Shown here piece after piece: positions 49,731-62,562 of a stretch of DNA of 64,000 nt. This DNA is from Seison nebaliae (Eukaryota > Rotifera > Pararotatoria > Seisonacea > Seisonidae): NCBI GenBank assembly GCA_023231475.1, contig JALJEE010001426.1, positions 46,546 to 110,545 on the forward strand, in the 5' to 3' direction. The notes beneath the pieces were generated by a model. The model was not told the DNA's origin, searched no databases, and saw only the letters and a list, made by a program, of their open reading frames with translations. The translations under genes were made by a program, and so were the position numbers. How positions within the stretch are numbered: the first letter of the stretch is position 1; every line of letters begins with the position of its first letter.

Positions 49731-51790
49731 TATTGACAAACTTATCATATATTGCCTGAAGATTATTATCGTTGAATATACGTAATTCTCCATTATCTGT
49801 TTACTTATCAAATTAGCAGGATTATTGCAGAAAATTCATAATTATCCTCTAACTAAAAATTATTAATAATCTTCATCTTTCTTCATTCTCTTCATTTAGT
49901 CTACAGTTTCATTACTTTCACTTCTCATCATCCTATAACAATAGTCAGTTAGTTAGACAATGACTTTCGAAGAGAATAAAACTAAATAAAATAAAAGTTA
50001 ACTTAACATAAATTGTTTGGGAAAAATGTAAATCGACGACGGAATGAAGACTCTTAATATTGATTGTAATCCATGATCATCAGGAATACCGCTTCCATTC
50101 TCGTTATTGTCTTTCGAATATCAAACGTTGAATGACACTAGAATTGACCGCCTCGCAAATATTTCACAGGCGAACAATTTGACAATCGTTATTTGATTGA
50201 GAGTTTATGGAAAACAATGACTAGAAAATTCGTTACCGACTCCCATAATATTTAAAATTTTTACTTTAACTCTCTAATATCGTTCATTCATAACGATTCT
50301 TTTTCGATGTGTAAGAAAATATTTGAGATGCGAATTTTTTCGTAAAAAGGAATTCGAGAAAGAAAAGAAGAAGAAGAAGAAGATCTGTTACTTATTATAA
50401 GAACATAAAAAAAGAAGTAAAATATTCTTACATCTTCATTTTTTCTTTTTCTTGCTTCGATATCAGAAGATGAGCAAATTTCTAATTAATCTTCTCACTT
50501 CACTTGTACATCAACCTAATTTTGATTAGAGCAATGTTAATTTAACTAGAAACAGAATAACGAACAGATTATTTTCGTCTTATTGGTGGCTAATCAGAGA
50601 AGGAAAACTTCATTATGTGAGGAGTTCGGGGTAAACTTGTCAAATTTATTTACGCTTGTTAATTTTTCGATTAGGAACTAACCGTCTAATCCGAAATTAT
50701 ACGATATCACATATTCGAAACTCTTAGACTTATTGAAAGATTTTCTTCCTTTCTTCCAAACAAATCTTCATCCCTTCCGATACATTCAAGTTCCTAAATC
50801 TCAATGGTCCAACTAGACACTTGAATGTTCAGAGGAGCGCGAAGTTATCGTAATATGTAAAAGAGGAATAATTGATAAATAGAATGAAGACCACAATTCC
50901 ATTCGTAATGTAATTAAGAAGAATGAATCGAATGAGAATCTTCACTATAGATGACCATAATTACTATCTTAAATAATGATCCATCCAATAAAAGGAATTC
51001 AATTTTCCCAGGAGATCTAACCGTTGTGTTTAACCGGTCAGAATGACAATAAAATCAATTCAACACTTTCCCCCTTTATTCTTTCTAACGATTATTGGAA
51101 TGTATCACTGATCGGATCGGTATAACTGTCCTTTAATGCATTGCATACCAATTATTACCAATAAATGATCGGAATGATTTGTGATCGTCATATACAACTT
51201 CTATCTCTTCGGAAAAATAACTGCTGTTTACAGCATCAATTAAAATAATGGAATTGTATCGCAACAAATACCTTGATCATTAACCAAATTATAAATGAAA
51301 CTTCTTCACTTCAAATGAATGAAACTTTTAAGTTGTTGGACTGAAGACACCGGAGGAATAAAATAAAGAGAATAATAAAGAATCCTTCATCCAATGATTA
51401 AATGACAAAAAACAATGCATAAATTATACGAGAAATTATACGTACATCTACAATAAATTGCCCTAAATTGTATTACTTAAAATCTACAAATTCTTCATTC
51501 TGACTTCTTTTTGACATGAGCAGTGGAATGGTTCATTGCGCTCTTGACGTTCGAATTCAACAGATTTAATGCAGATGAGACTTCTTCATTACAAGTGAAG
51601 AATAAAGATGAGCAACAGTTTGTTGAAAAGAGGGATGATCGAGGTCATCCAAGAACAAACAAATCATAAGAATTATAAGTTAGCACGACCGTTAAGTAGT
51701 ACTAGGAAGTCGGTTGAAAGAACCGAAAATATATAAAATCTGTAAATGCCGAAAAGAAGAAACAGAAGAAGAAGAAAAAGATGGTAAGTA

Positions 51791-51811
51791 GGAATGGAAT
51801 GGAATGGAATT
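51791..51811. repeat. GGAAT pentanucleotide repeat
   Basis: Four tandem copies of GGAAT. GGAAT is also a satellite unit in other animals, but here it is only a short array. Confidence 0.75.
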
Positions 51812-54800
51812 CTATCTCATCATGAAATCTGCATCTGCTTTCTTGATTATGATCCATCTAAATAAAAAACTTTGGACGAAACTTGGTTGCCTTCAATCGA
51901 CTATGTTTTCTTTCGACAGAGATTTCCATAGCACTCCTCTAACGATTTCTATGGCTTTCCTCCATTTTTTATAGACGTCATATGATTTCTGCATTGTTTG
52001 TTCATCTTTGCCTTCCAAACTAAATCAGCCTTAGTATCACAATTCACCACAAACCTTATTTAGATGTATTTCTCATTCCATTTATAATGGAAAACAATGG
52101 AGGTCTAATGCGATTTATTAGAAATTGATCAAATTTCTTTCTTTTTTTAAACGGTTCTTAAGCCGTTCGTATGTTCTGTTTAATTATCAACAAAACCCAA
52201 GTTCGTCAATACGTCTATCGTTTCATACGAATCAATTATATATCGTTACTTAGGAAGTACTAGTGTTCATTTTCATTAATATTTAGGAAAATTTCGGAAA
52301 TTACAAATGGCAACATTTTATTGATCGAGGAACCTATCGAATTTGGAAAAAATAATTTTGTTATTTATCAACTTTCTTTTTTGAGAACTTCAATATTTCA
52401 AATGAACATTTGATCGACAATTTAAAAGTATTGGGAGTAAAAAGAATAAAAATAATTATAATAATTACGAGACAAATAAAAGTACTTTCTAAGCACATAT
52501 TATACAATGTAAATTGTATTGATGACGATGATGATGATGAATATTCTTACTATTGTTGAAATGTAGAATTTATATATAAACGGACGATACTTATCGCTCA
52601 CTGGCATTTGAATTCACGCACAATTGCATTTAAGATATTTTTACAATTCCCTTTCACCTCGTCGTCTCTAATTGTAGGCATTGCTCACTGATTGACCAAT
52701 AAAACGTCGAGAATGAGTATCTAAGGTAGTCATATATTACTTTGAAAATATTCCTGATAATTTATTTATTGAGAAATTCGACAAGAGGAAAGAGTTCGAA
52801 CTACTATTGATCGGTCTTATCAGGAAATGGGAGAAAGAGAGACGATTTCTCCAACCATTGGGACTTATTATTGAGAGGTAAACATATTATTTCTGGTAGT
52901 GAAGAGTGTTTATTTGGAATATAGAAGTTATAAATATACATAATCGAAGTATTTTTGTTCGATCATCTTTCCTCTTTTCCCCAACAAACAATAGAAGCAG
53001 GCAAGCAGAAAATCAATCAGAAAAGAATACATTAAACATCTACATAATTGTACTCATATCGATATTTCTACATAAGTATTTCTTACCATCTTCCTATTCC
53101 TGTAGATGGGAAACATTCTCGCATATGTACTATTAGTTCAGATGGGACAGACCGATTACTGAAGAATTGTTTTGCTTACAATTCATCTCTCATAACTGAC
53201 CGATTACCATGTTTACAAAATAAGATTATTCTCTCAATTAATATGAATATTATTGATATGAGTATCGATCAATGTGATCAACTACTTCATTCACTTCTAT
53301 GACATTTACATTGAAATTTCTCATAAATAATTCCAATTTAAATTTAAGATCTAATCTCCTCTTAGAAATTCATTCAATCAGCACACTCAGATACTCTAGT
53401 TGGCAACGACGAGAAATTCGACGTTAATAAAAAATGAATTGAAAATGTCACTTGGTAAGTAATCCATCTTCAAAAAGTGAATAATTAAAGTTTAGGAAAA
53501 AATTATAATTTTTACTTATGAAAATAATTCAATAATTTTGATTTTTCTAATAATTTCTCATGAACAATCAGACAGAAAGAATATATGATAACAGAGACGT
53601 ACAAGATAAAGAATACAATTCTGCTATCCGTTTGAGATAGATATATAATGATCGTCCAAATGTATAATTGCCAGTTTGGCAATTTAGATGACAATGACAA
53701 TGACGATCATAGCCGATGACTATAACAGTCCAATTGATATTATTACATTTATCAATTGCCTCGAGACTTCTTCCATTGTGTGTATTTCCAATTTGTCTTG
53801 CAGCGACCAAGAAGTTCGATCAATCAATTTCGTTTAAGTCTAATCGTTAAGAGAAGATTCTAGTTTAATAAGATGCAGATCGATCGATACCCAGAGAGAA
53901 GGAATTAATCATCACCTTAATCTACAATGACATTCTCCAACCGAACATAGTTTTTTTTTCATTTTATTTAAATTAACAAACGAACTTCATAATTTCTTAT
54001 TAATAAAAATTGTTCAGAAATTCCTTAAGGAAATTTCCATTTATCAAAAAAGAATTGGATGGACCTGATCGAATTGGACAACCACCAAAAAGCCATAGAT
54101 TTTCGGTGTAGAAAATATGAAAGTTGAAAGAAGGAAAGAAAGAAAGTACATACTAATTGGAATTAGTGTAATGAGTGAATCGATGCGTGAATGTAAACGT
54201 CAGATGTTCTCCCCCCGAAATAATGACAAGAGATACACACGCGTCTACATGCGAGTGCATTGAAGTGCAAGGAGAAGAAATAATTTTATTCGGCATTCAT
54301 CATCTAATCCTAGGAGAATAAGTCGAAAGTGCTCATATGTAATTTGTCATTGAAAACGAAAGGAAATAAGACGGCGAGGAAGAAGAAGTTCGTTTGTTGA
54401 AACTTCCCAAATCATTATTTGCCGATCGTAATAAGAAGGAGAAAGGTGAGAAATTTCTTTTAGAAAACTAGGGAGATTCATTGATGGTTCTTACTCATTT
54501 GAGTTAGTGGTGATTGTCGTGATACAATTGGGCATTCTCCACACCGATCTTCCTTCATCATAATTTGGTGGTCATATATCATCCTCCTCCAATATCGAAT
54601 TAGGTTCTTCATTACTCATCATTCAAGAAACAGATGACGATTGAATGAAAGTTTATTCATTTTAAAATAAAAATGTTAAGACAAATTAAAAAAAACGCGA
54701 GAAAACAATCGAAAAAATAAATAAAAGTTTTTATAACGAAGAAAAGAAGATTGTTGAAAGTTTTTTTCTTTTTGGAATACTTGATAATTGTGAGAACTAT

Positions 54801-54832
54801 GTTTTTTGTAGTACGAAGAATACTACTACTAT

Positions 54833-57462
54833 TCATCCATAATGACACGTGAATACCAGAAATCTTTCATGCGAAAGAAGATATTTTATTCTTTTTTCAC
54901 ATAAATATTCAATAAACTTTCCTATTTGAATTTTTAGAATAGAAATTAATGATATAATCGTCTCAATGTTCCATAAAGCTTTTTGTCGATGTTTTACGCG
55001 TAGAATGAATTGTGAAATCATTAATGGACCTGATTCATTTAGTGGTGGAAGATATTTCGTGAAATACGTCCTCAACATCAGTCGACATTGTTGTCGTTTG
55101 GAAAGGAAAATTTTCAAGTTGTCGATGAGGAAAATTGTATAAAGTAGTTGGAACAAGAATAATTCCATCGAATAAAAATCAGATAAAGATGATTGGTATC
55201 GTGGAAGATTTAATGGAAATTTTGGACAATTGGAATAATTAGATGAATTTTCAATTCTCCTAAAATTCTCGTCGTTTAAAAAGAAGATGGTAAGTCCGAT
55301 TGAATTCGATTGTCTTCCATTGATTTGAATGATTAATTGAAAAAAGTTGTAGATTTTCTTCCAAATATTATCAGAATAATAACATAACGAATAAATGGTA
55401 GAATTGGTGGGTGGTGTAAAATTGAACGAGTTTTTGATTAATGAAAAAATTTGGAATGAATTGAGAAGAATTGTTGTAAGAAGAAGATAATAATATTCTA
55501 AATTATTCTTATAGTTCACACAGATGTTGAATATCTTGCAATGCACAATCGGAATAGTCGAACATCTCTTACAAACCACACAATGTTCAACCATTTTTGA
55601 ATTTTTCCATAACTTTAACGATTTCAGTATTTTATTTTATGAAAAAAAAAACACCTACTAACCGAACAAAATGAACAATAATTGACATTGTGACTATTTG
55701 GAAGTTTTCTTATGTTCTTCCATTGAAGAATTGGTGAGTCTTGCTGATTCTCCCAACGATGTTTGAATATTTGATGAAAACAATAAATTAGAGAAATGTT
55801 GTATAAGAAGAGTAAGAAGTAATGGTAATTCTGCCATATGACGATTGACGAAATGAAATAATTATAAATAAACAGACTTAATTGTAACGTTGTTGGAGTT
55901 TGATGGATTTGATTGACAAAATTCTTATTTTGTAATCTCCAAAAATAAATTTGCCAATGGATTATGAAGATGATGAGTGAGAATAGGAAAATTTGAAATT
56001 TAAATAAATTGAAAAATATTTGAAAATACTCCAACAATTCCAATAGATAATATGATGTTATGAATAATATTATTGAGGATAATAATTGTACCATTACGGG
56101 TAGTAGAAAGAGTAGAGCATTGAGCACCATACACATATCGGACGCATAAGGTGAAAACATCAAATAGTCAAGTATAAACAATTTGCCTAACCAATTATAT
56201 ATATTTCTGCCTCTCCTATTATCAGAACGCCAAAGAGAAAAACAAAAGAGAATTTAATTGTAAGAGCAAGCAATAAAAACTTCGATATGTTCTTCCCCAA
56301 ATTTTCGGTTGACTTAGCAGCCAAAACTAATTTTCTCGATTTACTCTCTAACTTATTATTATTATTGGTCTTGAATTGTGATGAATGTTCCTGAACTTCA
56401 GGTATTTGTCGTTGAATTGTCCGCAAGAATATCGGATCTTCCATCATGGGAAACATTTCACTTTCGGTCGATTCTTCTGGCCTTTTTTCTAATTTCGATA
56501 TTTTGTCAAAATAATTCTCGAAATATTGTTGAAAAGGAAAGTTTGGAAGACTTTTTGCCTTATTCCCATAAAGTGATTGATAATGATTTAGTAATTGTTT
56601 GTATGTATTTCCATTGTCATCCTTCTCGTTTACAACAATCCATAGAAGAGGACAAATGTCATTGAAAACTGTTGAGGAATTACCGAAAAGACTTTCAAAT
56701 AAACTATTATAATCCAATTTCTTCATATTGATTCCTAAATTTTTCATTAGATGATCCATGTACCATTTGATGAGAAGAATAAGAATATCCAAATTTCCCG
56801 TTTGAGTTGTAAGGAAAATTAAGGAATTGTTATTCGGTTTAAATATTTTTAAAAATTTGATTTCTTTCTGATAAGTTTTAATTTTATCCACCTCTTTCTT
56901 CTTCAAACTTTCGAATCCATCCATATTCTGCAAATTGATGACGCATTTTATCTTCAAATTAAGTTTTTATAATTTCCTTCCAATTCTCAATAGACAAAAG
57001 AAACTTTTCTTAATAAAAAATTTACAAATTCATATTTATTCATCCGAATTGCCAATTCCAATGGAGTTCTACCATAAGCATCCTCTTCATTCAGTTCAAC
57101 GTTGAAATTATTTATCAAAATTTCCGCAATTCCACTTTATGAACAAAAAATTATCAGTGAAAAATATTTATGAATCTTTATGAAAAATATCTACAGATAT
57201 ATTATCAAATTATCAAAAATTATTCTAACATTTTTTCATATATTACACAATAATGAATAATATTACTCAACACATATTTTTTCGTAATTAATTCACCTAA
57301 TTTCTTGTTATCCGTCACATGTTCATAAAATTGAATTGGTTGTAAGTTTTTAATGAAATGTTTTATTTTTATTTCATATTCATTCATCTTTTTCAAAGTT
57401 ACATAATTTCTAGCAATTATATTGATTAACTTTATTGATCTCCATATTTTTAGTACTTTCAT
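54833..57462 (-). CDS. Divergent ankyrin-DHHC palmitoyltransferase-like protein (ZDHHC13/17 type), motif IVHC
   Basis: Exons 57462-57230, 57134-57026, 56951-56281, 56215-55663 and 55612-54833 join in frame (781 residues). The N-terminal half has weak ankyrin repeats; the clearest is NVELNEEDAYGRTPLELAIR, another is TTQTGNLDILILLIKWY. Several membrane helices follow. The Cys-rich domain spans the last junction: C-x2-C, then EHCVVCKRC, then STIPIVHCKIFNICVN, aligning residue for residue with the HIP14 domain (C-x2-C, HCGVCNRC, FDHHCPWVGNC). This fusion is typical of ZDHHC13/17 and yeast Akr1, Golgi enzymes that S-acylate proteins. The catalytic DHHC reads IVHC (55538-55549): the nucleophilic Cys and its preceding His remain, but Asp-His is lost. 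A hydrophobic stretch after KNIS that looks like a helix is instead the pyrimidine-rich 65 bp intron. Confidence 0.78.
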
Positions 57463-58114
57463 CTGTTACCAGGGTAACTCATAACTTGGAAAATAAGAAG
57501 AAATTTTTTATAATTTATCCAAATTTCCTAACGGTTTAAATTTTAGCTTAATTTTCCCAGTGACCGTTATCTCATGTCGACGTTATTTTCATTCCCTTCC
57601 ACAGACACAAAAGAAGATTTCACCTTCATTTTTTTCCATAAATTTCCGTTACTTACTCACTGATTCCTTCTTTTATTTTTTGTTGTTAGTAAACTGAAAT
57701 TATGTAAAATTTCTGTATTTTTCCTTCTCCCATGAATGAAGAATGAGGTTCTTTCTTTCAAGTGTCAATTTTTGTTTTTTTCTCAATTCATACATCGTTC
57801 TAGTTCTCCTCTCTAACCGTCAGTAATTTGAGTGAATAGTAATGAGATTATCATTCTGAACGGTATAAAGTAGACTCATCCTCTATCATGAATGAATGAA
57901 TAAAAGAAAGAAAGAAAGTAAGTAAGTTGCTTATTAAATAATTGAATGAAATAATTGAGAAATGTTATTGAATAAATTTACAATTCATTTCATCATTAAA
58001 AAAAAGAACGTAATAATTTATTCAATTTCTCTTCTTTAATGAAAAGTAATTTTATTAAATTAATTAATATTAAATTAACATAGAATTAATTAATTTAATT
58101 AGTTTATCAATAAA
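57463..58114. other. Divergent intergenic region
   Basis: Between the start codons of the minus-strand DHHC gene and the plus-strand phosphatase gene; presumably both promoters. Contains an AAAG/AAGT microsatellite at about 57903-57926. No gene seen. Confidence 0.45.
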
Positions 58115-61100
58115 ATGATTAGTCTTCAACAAATTGATAAAAAAGATATTTCACTTCCAGTTGAGTTGCATGAAGGTGAGGGATGGTCTACTCTCAACGA
58201 GAGATGGAAAGTAATCGAATTAAATAAAAGTTCATCGGAAACGTTACCAGTTTATAGAATTGCACCTAAGAAAAAACTGAGGGCGAATCTATATCGACAA
58301 CCGGTGAAAATTGATGATCGAAGTTCAACTTTTTCTGTTACTTCTTCAACATCGACAGAAACTCCCAATTGTTCCTCAATTTCTATAATATCGTCGAACG
58401 ATTCAATAATTCCAAATATGAATTCGAATGCAAGATTGAAGAGTAACGCTTCAGACTGTCAAAAAATCGATGAGAACTTCCAATATAAGAAAAATAATAA
58501 GTTGACGCATTTCAAAGCGATCGATTTGGTCAATCCTGTGATTCAAATGGATTCATTGAAATCACATAAACTCCCACCAAATAATTTCAAATCGATATCT
58601 GATGAAGATATTATTAACAATAAGAATATTTATAACATTCAACCGAAATCCTTATCGAGAGATTCGACGACTGGTGAAAGTACATTCGTACCAAATGATC
58701 ATTTGAAACAAAGTATTTTCTCATCATGGTCCAATTCGTATGAAATAACAGCAAATAAAACTTCTCAGTTATCGTCGTCAAAGTTTCTTCATAAATTCTC
58801 CCTTATCATTCATTCATTTATTCATAAAAATTAGACAGGAGAAACTCAAATTATTCTGCCATCAAACATTCTCTTCCACTTCACAATTCACAAAGAGATA
58901 CTACATCGCGTCGAAAGTTTTAGTAGAACGTTTCCAAATATTCGTCATGAATCTTCTCCGACTAAAATTCACTGAATTGAGGAATCAAGAATATCTCCAA
59001 AGGAAATTGAATCATCAAGCAATAATTGAACACAAACTAACAAGTTTGTGACAATTTCTATTCTTCAAATAATTTTTTTCTTATCAAATAACTTTGTAGT
59101 GGATTATCATCGCAATCGATTTGTAAAGAATAATCTTCAACCGATCGTTAGTCGAACGAAAGCGAAGATATCGAAAAGCAGTGAAACAATTAAATTGAAA
59201 GTTAATCGATCAATGTGTACTTGTGCACAACGAGTTGTGAACAAATTACAAAAATGAATGGAACCGAATTTAAACAGTGAAAAGAAAATGTGCAAAATGT
59301 TTTGTCCATCCATAATTTATTTAATATATATTAAAATCTCATATTTTCCATTTTTTTCATTTTCTTTTCGATTCTCTTTCTCTTTATTCGATCTATATCT
59401 TATTCGATCTATATACATATATATCGATCTCACCATAGTCATTGTTTCATCAGTTCTACAATGATCATTTACATCTTTAGGCGACATACATTACTATCAG
59501 ATTAATTTACATTTATTCAATTTGTATCAAAACAAATTCTCACAATAATTTATTCTTAAAATAAAGTTTATCGAGCATATATTTCGTTATCAACATTCTG
59601 TTCATTAAAACCAATTTAACCCAATCTCATTAAAATGTTCACATGAAATTTGTAATAAAACTAGACGATAATCATTATTATTTTCTAATTGACGTCCTTC
59701 GTTATAAAATTATCATAATAATAAAAAGATTTACGTTCTTTTTCTTCTTCTCGTGATTGATTGAATGAATATGACGTTTCGAATCCTTTCTTACTTATTC
59801 GAGGTCACACTCAGATAAATAATTGTTAAACTAGTTTTCTTTTAACTTCGTACTTTCTCCTATTGAATCATTTGATAAAAAAACATCAAGTATTCCTTTC
59901 AAGACAATTTCTTTTATTAACTGAAGGACAATTATGGATTATGTACAGAATCTTGCCAATTCCTCCACAAATTGTTAGTTGAACTTGTTTGAGCATTTTT
60001 ACTGTATAATTGTTTCGTTTTTTTCATTATTTCAGGTTATGAATTAGAACATCAAATTAACAGAGTAAAGAAAGGGTTGTTTGATAAGAGAAGCGATGAA
60101 TCTACTACGAAGAATATTGGTACATTGGATATTAATAATGAACTAAATTACAGTGCTTCTTGTCAAGAGAATTATTATGAATCAAAAAATTCTTCAGAGT
60201 CATCTGAATCAATCATCATCCAAAGTCATGTTCCTATTCCAACTGGTTATTCGAATGATAATGCTGAAAAGACAATTCATCCCGACATCGCTTGTTTATT
60301 AGAAGAATATGATTATGGTTTTTTTTCTTCTTCACTGAAAGAATGATGAGAACAATTTGTTAAGAGTATAAGAATAGAAGATTAACGGAAAAGAAAGAAA
60401 CGCAGGATAAAAAGAAACGAAGTCAAAAACCGAAAATTTTGATAGATGAGAATGAAGAAGTCAAATTTGATCCACCAGAAAATCTGAGGAAATTAGAAAC
60501 GATTCATGCCAAATTATTCGATCGCAATAATGGAAATTCAAAAAATGATTTTGGTTCGTTTAAATTTCAATTAATGATTAAATATATTAAACTATTAACA
60601 TGAAATATGAACTCCTTAATCCTACTAACACTAAATTTCATTTTATAAACAATTATAAATTTAATTATGCTTCAAATTGTTGTTATCATGTTATTTTTCT
60701 TCTTTTCATTTTTTTCCTTCAATCGCTTCATTTATAGTTATTATGTACTGCAGATAAAAAGAAAACGATTTATGTCCATGTGGGAATTGGAGGATTTGCT
60801 AGAGTGGAAGAACTTCCTCCATCTTCTCCCAGAATTTCTATGTCTGAAACGAATTCAACATTCAAAACTGGAAAATTTGGAGATGACGCAGGTTTCTACG
60901 TCGACAAGAAAGATTTCTTCATTGCTGGTTTTCATCCTGACATAAATTCGTTTTTAATTAAATAATCTCCTTCACTTTTAGCGGTGGCTGATGGAGCTGG
61001 TGGTAACCGTGCATATGGTCATGATCCAAAGATATTTTCGGAAACATTAATGAGAGAATGTCATCGACAAAGTCAAAGTATTCATTTCAAGATAGGAGAT

Positions 61101-61613
61101 TATAAACATATCATATTTGATGCTCTTCAAATTGTGCAAGACAAAAATGTGTTTGGCAGTTGTACTATTTGTTTTGTGGCTTTCGATAAAGTGAAACGTT
61201 TATTACACGTTATCAATATTGGTGATACAACTTGTATTGTTTGGAGAAATGGAAAAGTAGCACATAGTAGTTGTGTCCAATTACATAATGAAGATTGTCC
61301 GAATCAATTAACCGTCTATCCATGGACAGAAGAAAATTGGGGTCGTGAAATTTTGAATAGTGGCGAATTAGGAGAATTATCCGATGTTTTTCATACTTTT
61401 CAAATTAAATTGAACGATGTTATCTTACTGGGATCAGATGGAGTATTTGGTAATCTGTCATTGAAGGAATTGACAGATATCGTAGGAAAGACTCCATCGA
61501 AAAATCTATCATCCAAAACTACAGCAAGATTGGTAGCTGAAGAATGCTTCAACAAACGAAAGAAAGTTGACGATATTCTCTGCATTTGTTGTCGTTTTAC
61601 TCATCTCACATAA
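58115..61613 (+). CDS. PTC7-type PP2C protein phosphatase with long N-terminal extension
   Basis: The catalytic exons are 60036-60317, 60365-60553, 60754-60927 and 60982-61613. Upstream exons 58115-58782, 58835-59043 and 59100-59216 can be joined in frame, giving 756 residues; the link across 59217-60035 is the least certain step. PP2C motifs: GKFGDDAGFY, VADGAGGNRAYGHDP, FGSCTICFVAFD, NIGDTTCIVW, LLGSDGVFGN and the closing KVDDILCI. YGHDPKIFSETLM and the overall size match PPTC7, a metal-dependent Ser/Thr phosphatase of mitochondria involved in coenzyme Q and mitophagy control. In SDGVFGN the usual second Asp (DGLFDN in PPTC7) is Gly, which may affect an accessory metal site; the core metal aspartates stay. 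The extension is Ser/Asn-rich and shows no obvious mitochondrial presequence, so location may differ. Confidence 0.8.
59217..60035. other. Long putative intron or intergenic gap before the PP2C catalytic exons
   Basis: If the upstream exons belong to the phosphatase, this 0.8 kb is an intron from donor GTACTT to acceptor TTTCAG. Otherwise exon 3 ends at the TGA at 59255-59257 and this is an intergenic gap. No other coding signal. Confidence 0.35.
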
Positions 61614-61989
61614 ACATATGAAATCATGAAACATTAAACAAACATCTGAAAAAAGCATTATGGAGATATTTCACAGAATTTCATTCCGATTTTTAGTTAT
61701 CGAGAAAATTTTCAAAAAATCCCTAATTTGTTTAACAATCAAAAGAATAAATAAATAAACTTTTTTAGTTTTATCTTTCATCTCAACTTGAGAGAACAAG
61801 TGCTAAACCGTAGTGTAGACATAGACGTAGGCGATTTAAAATTTATTTGAAATATCATTTTTTCAGGAAGAAACTCCTCAATGTCTAAATAAACAGATGC
61901 CGATTAGCACATGAATAAGAAGAATGGAAAAGTTTTCTATTAAAATTGAGAAGATTTTTGAATATTTTTATTCTTCTCAATTTGGACAG
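61614..61989. other. Intergenic region
   Basis: Phosphatase 3'UTR and promoter of the Cys-rich secreted gene. A frame open from 61924 runs into the next gene, but Met 61990 directly precedes the signal peptide. Confidence 0.4.
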
Positions 61990-62481
61990 ATGAATTTCAA
62001 ACTATTATTTGTTTTTGTATCAGCTCTTTTTGCTCAATCTTTAGCAAAAAATAACGAATGTACCACTAATGATGATTGCGGACATAATGGTTGTTGCGTA
62101 AAGAACTACAGCCCATTCATTATGAGTAAACGAGATTTGGGTATGGGACTCAAACCATGGGACTCAATGGTGCATAGTTAGTATTCTCATTTGGGAATTT
62201 ATATAGAAACTATTTCACATTAAGATATCTGTGGTCATTTCATATTGGAGAATCAAAATTGTAAATATTTAGGAATGTGGTCTTGCGGATGTGAACCAGG
62301 AACTAAATGTCAAAAAACTGCAGACGATCCCAATTTTGTTCTCGCTGACCCTAACGTAAAAGTTATTCTTGAAAAATACATTTCATGAAAATTTATAAAC
62401 ATTTCACAGCCGTTGAGAAATCGTCGTATGATGGCATATCGACCAGGAACATGGCAATGCGTTAAACAAGCAAGTGTTTAA
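61990..62481 (+). CDS. Small secreted cysteine-rich protein
   Basis: Exons 61990-62176, 62225-62355 and 62410-62481 join in frame (129 residues) across introns of 48 and 54 bp. MNFKLLFVFVSALFAQSLA is a clear signal peptide. The mature protein has a regular set of cysteines: NECTTNDDCGHNGCCVK, then NICGHF, NCKYL, WSCGCEPGTKC and a final WQCVK. The C-x(5)-C-x(4)-CC start and later C-x-C spacing resemble the prokineticin/astakine/colipase type of fold, though sequence identity cannot be judged. The signal-peptide Met was chosen over an upstream in-frame ATG (61924). Probably an extracellular signalling or defence peptide; the role is open. Confidence 0.78.
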
Positions 62482-62562
62482 ACAAATTTGCTATTGATAA
62501 AAATTAAGAAAAAATTTTGAAAAATTTTATAAAAATATTTAGAAAATTTTAGAAAAAATAAA

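Larger units (their letters stand above)
49324..54832. other. 5.5 kb gene-free region upstream of Pax6
   Basis: The largest stretch without a gene. It has only short frames with no family likeness. It likely contains the Pax6 promoter, 5' exons and distal control elements. Simple repeats include (CTAA)n at 49690-49730, (GAA)n at about 50366-50382, GAA-rich at 51755-51782, GGAAT x4 at 51791-51811 and an AAAG run near 54131-54148. Confidence 0.45.

Noticed and set aside
56216-56280. Apparent transmembrane helix (LLLALTIKFSFVFLFGV) in the ankyrin-DHHC gene
   Set aside because: It is a pyrimidine-rich 65 bp intron; removing it (donor GTTTTT, acceptor AATAG, phase 2) joins the two otherwise frame-shifted exons.
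58835-59043. Serine/histidine-rich alternative frame in the second exon of the phosphatase gene
   Set aside because: Using it needs an extra intron; the frame entered in phase from exon 1 is open across the whole exon and exits in the right phase.
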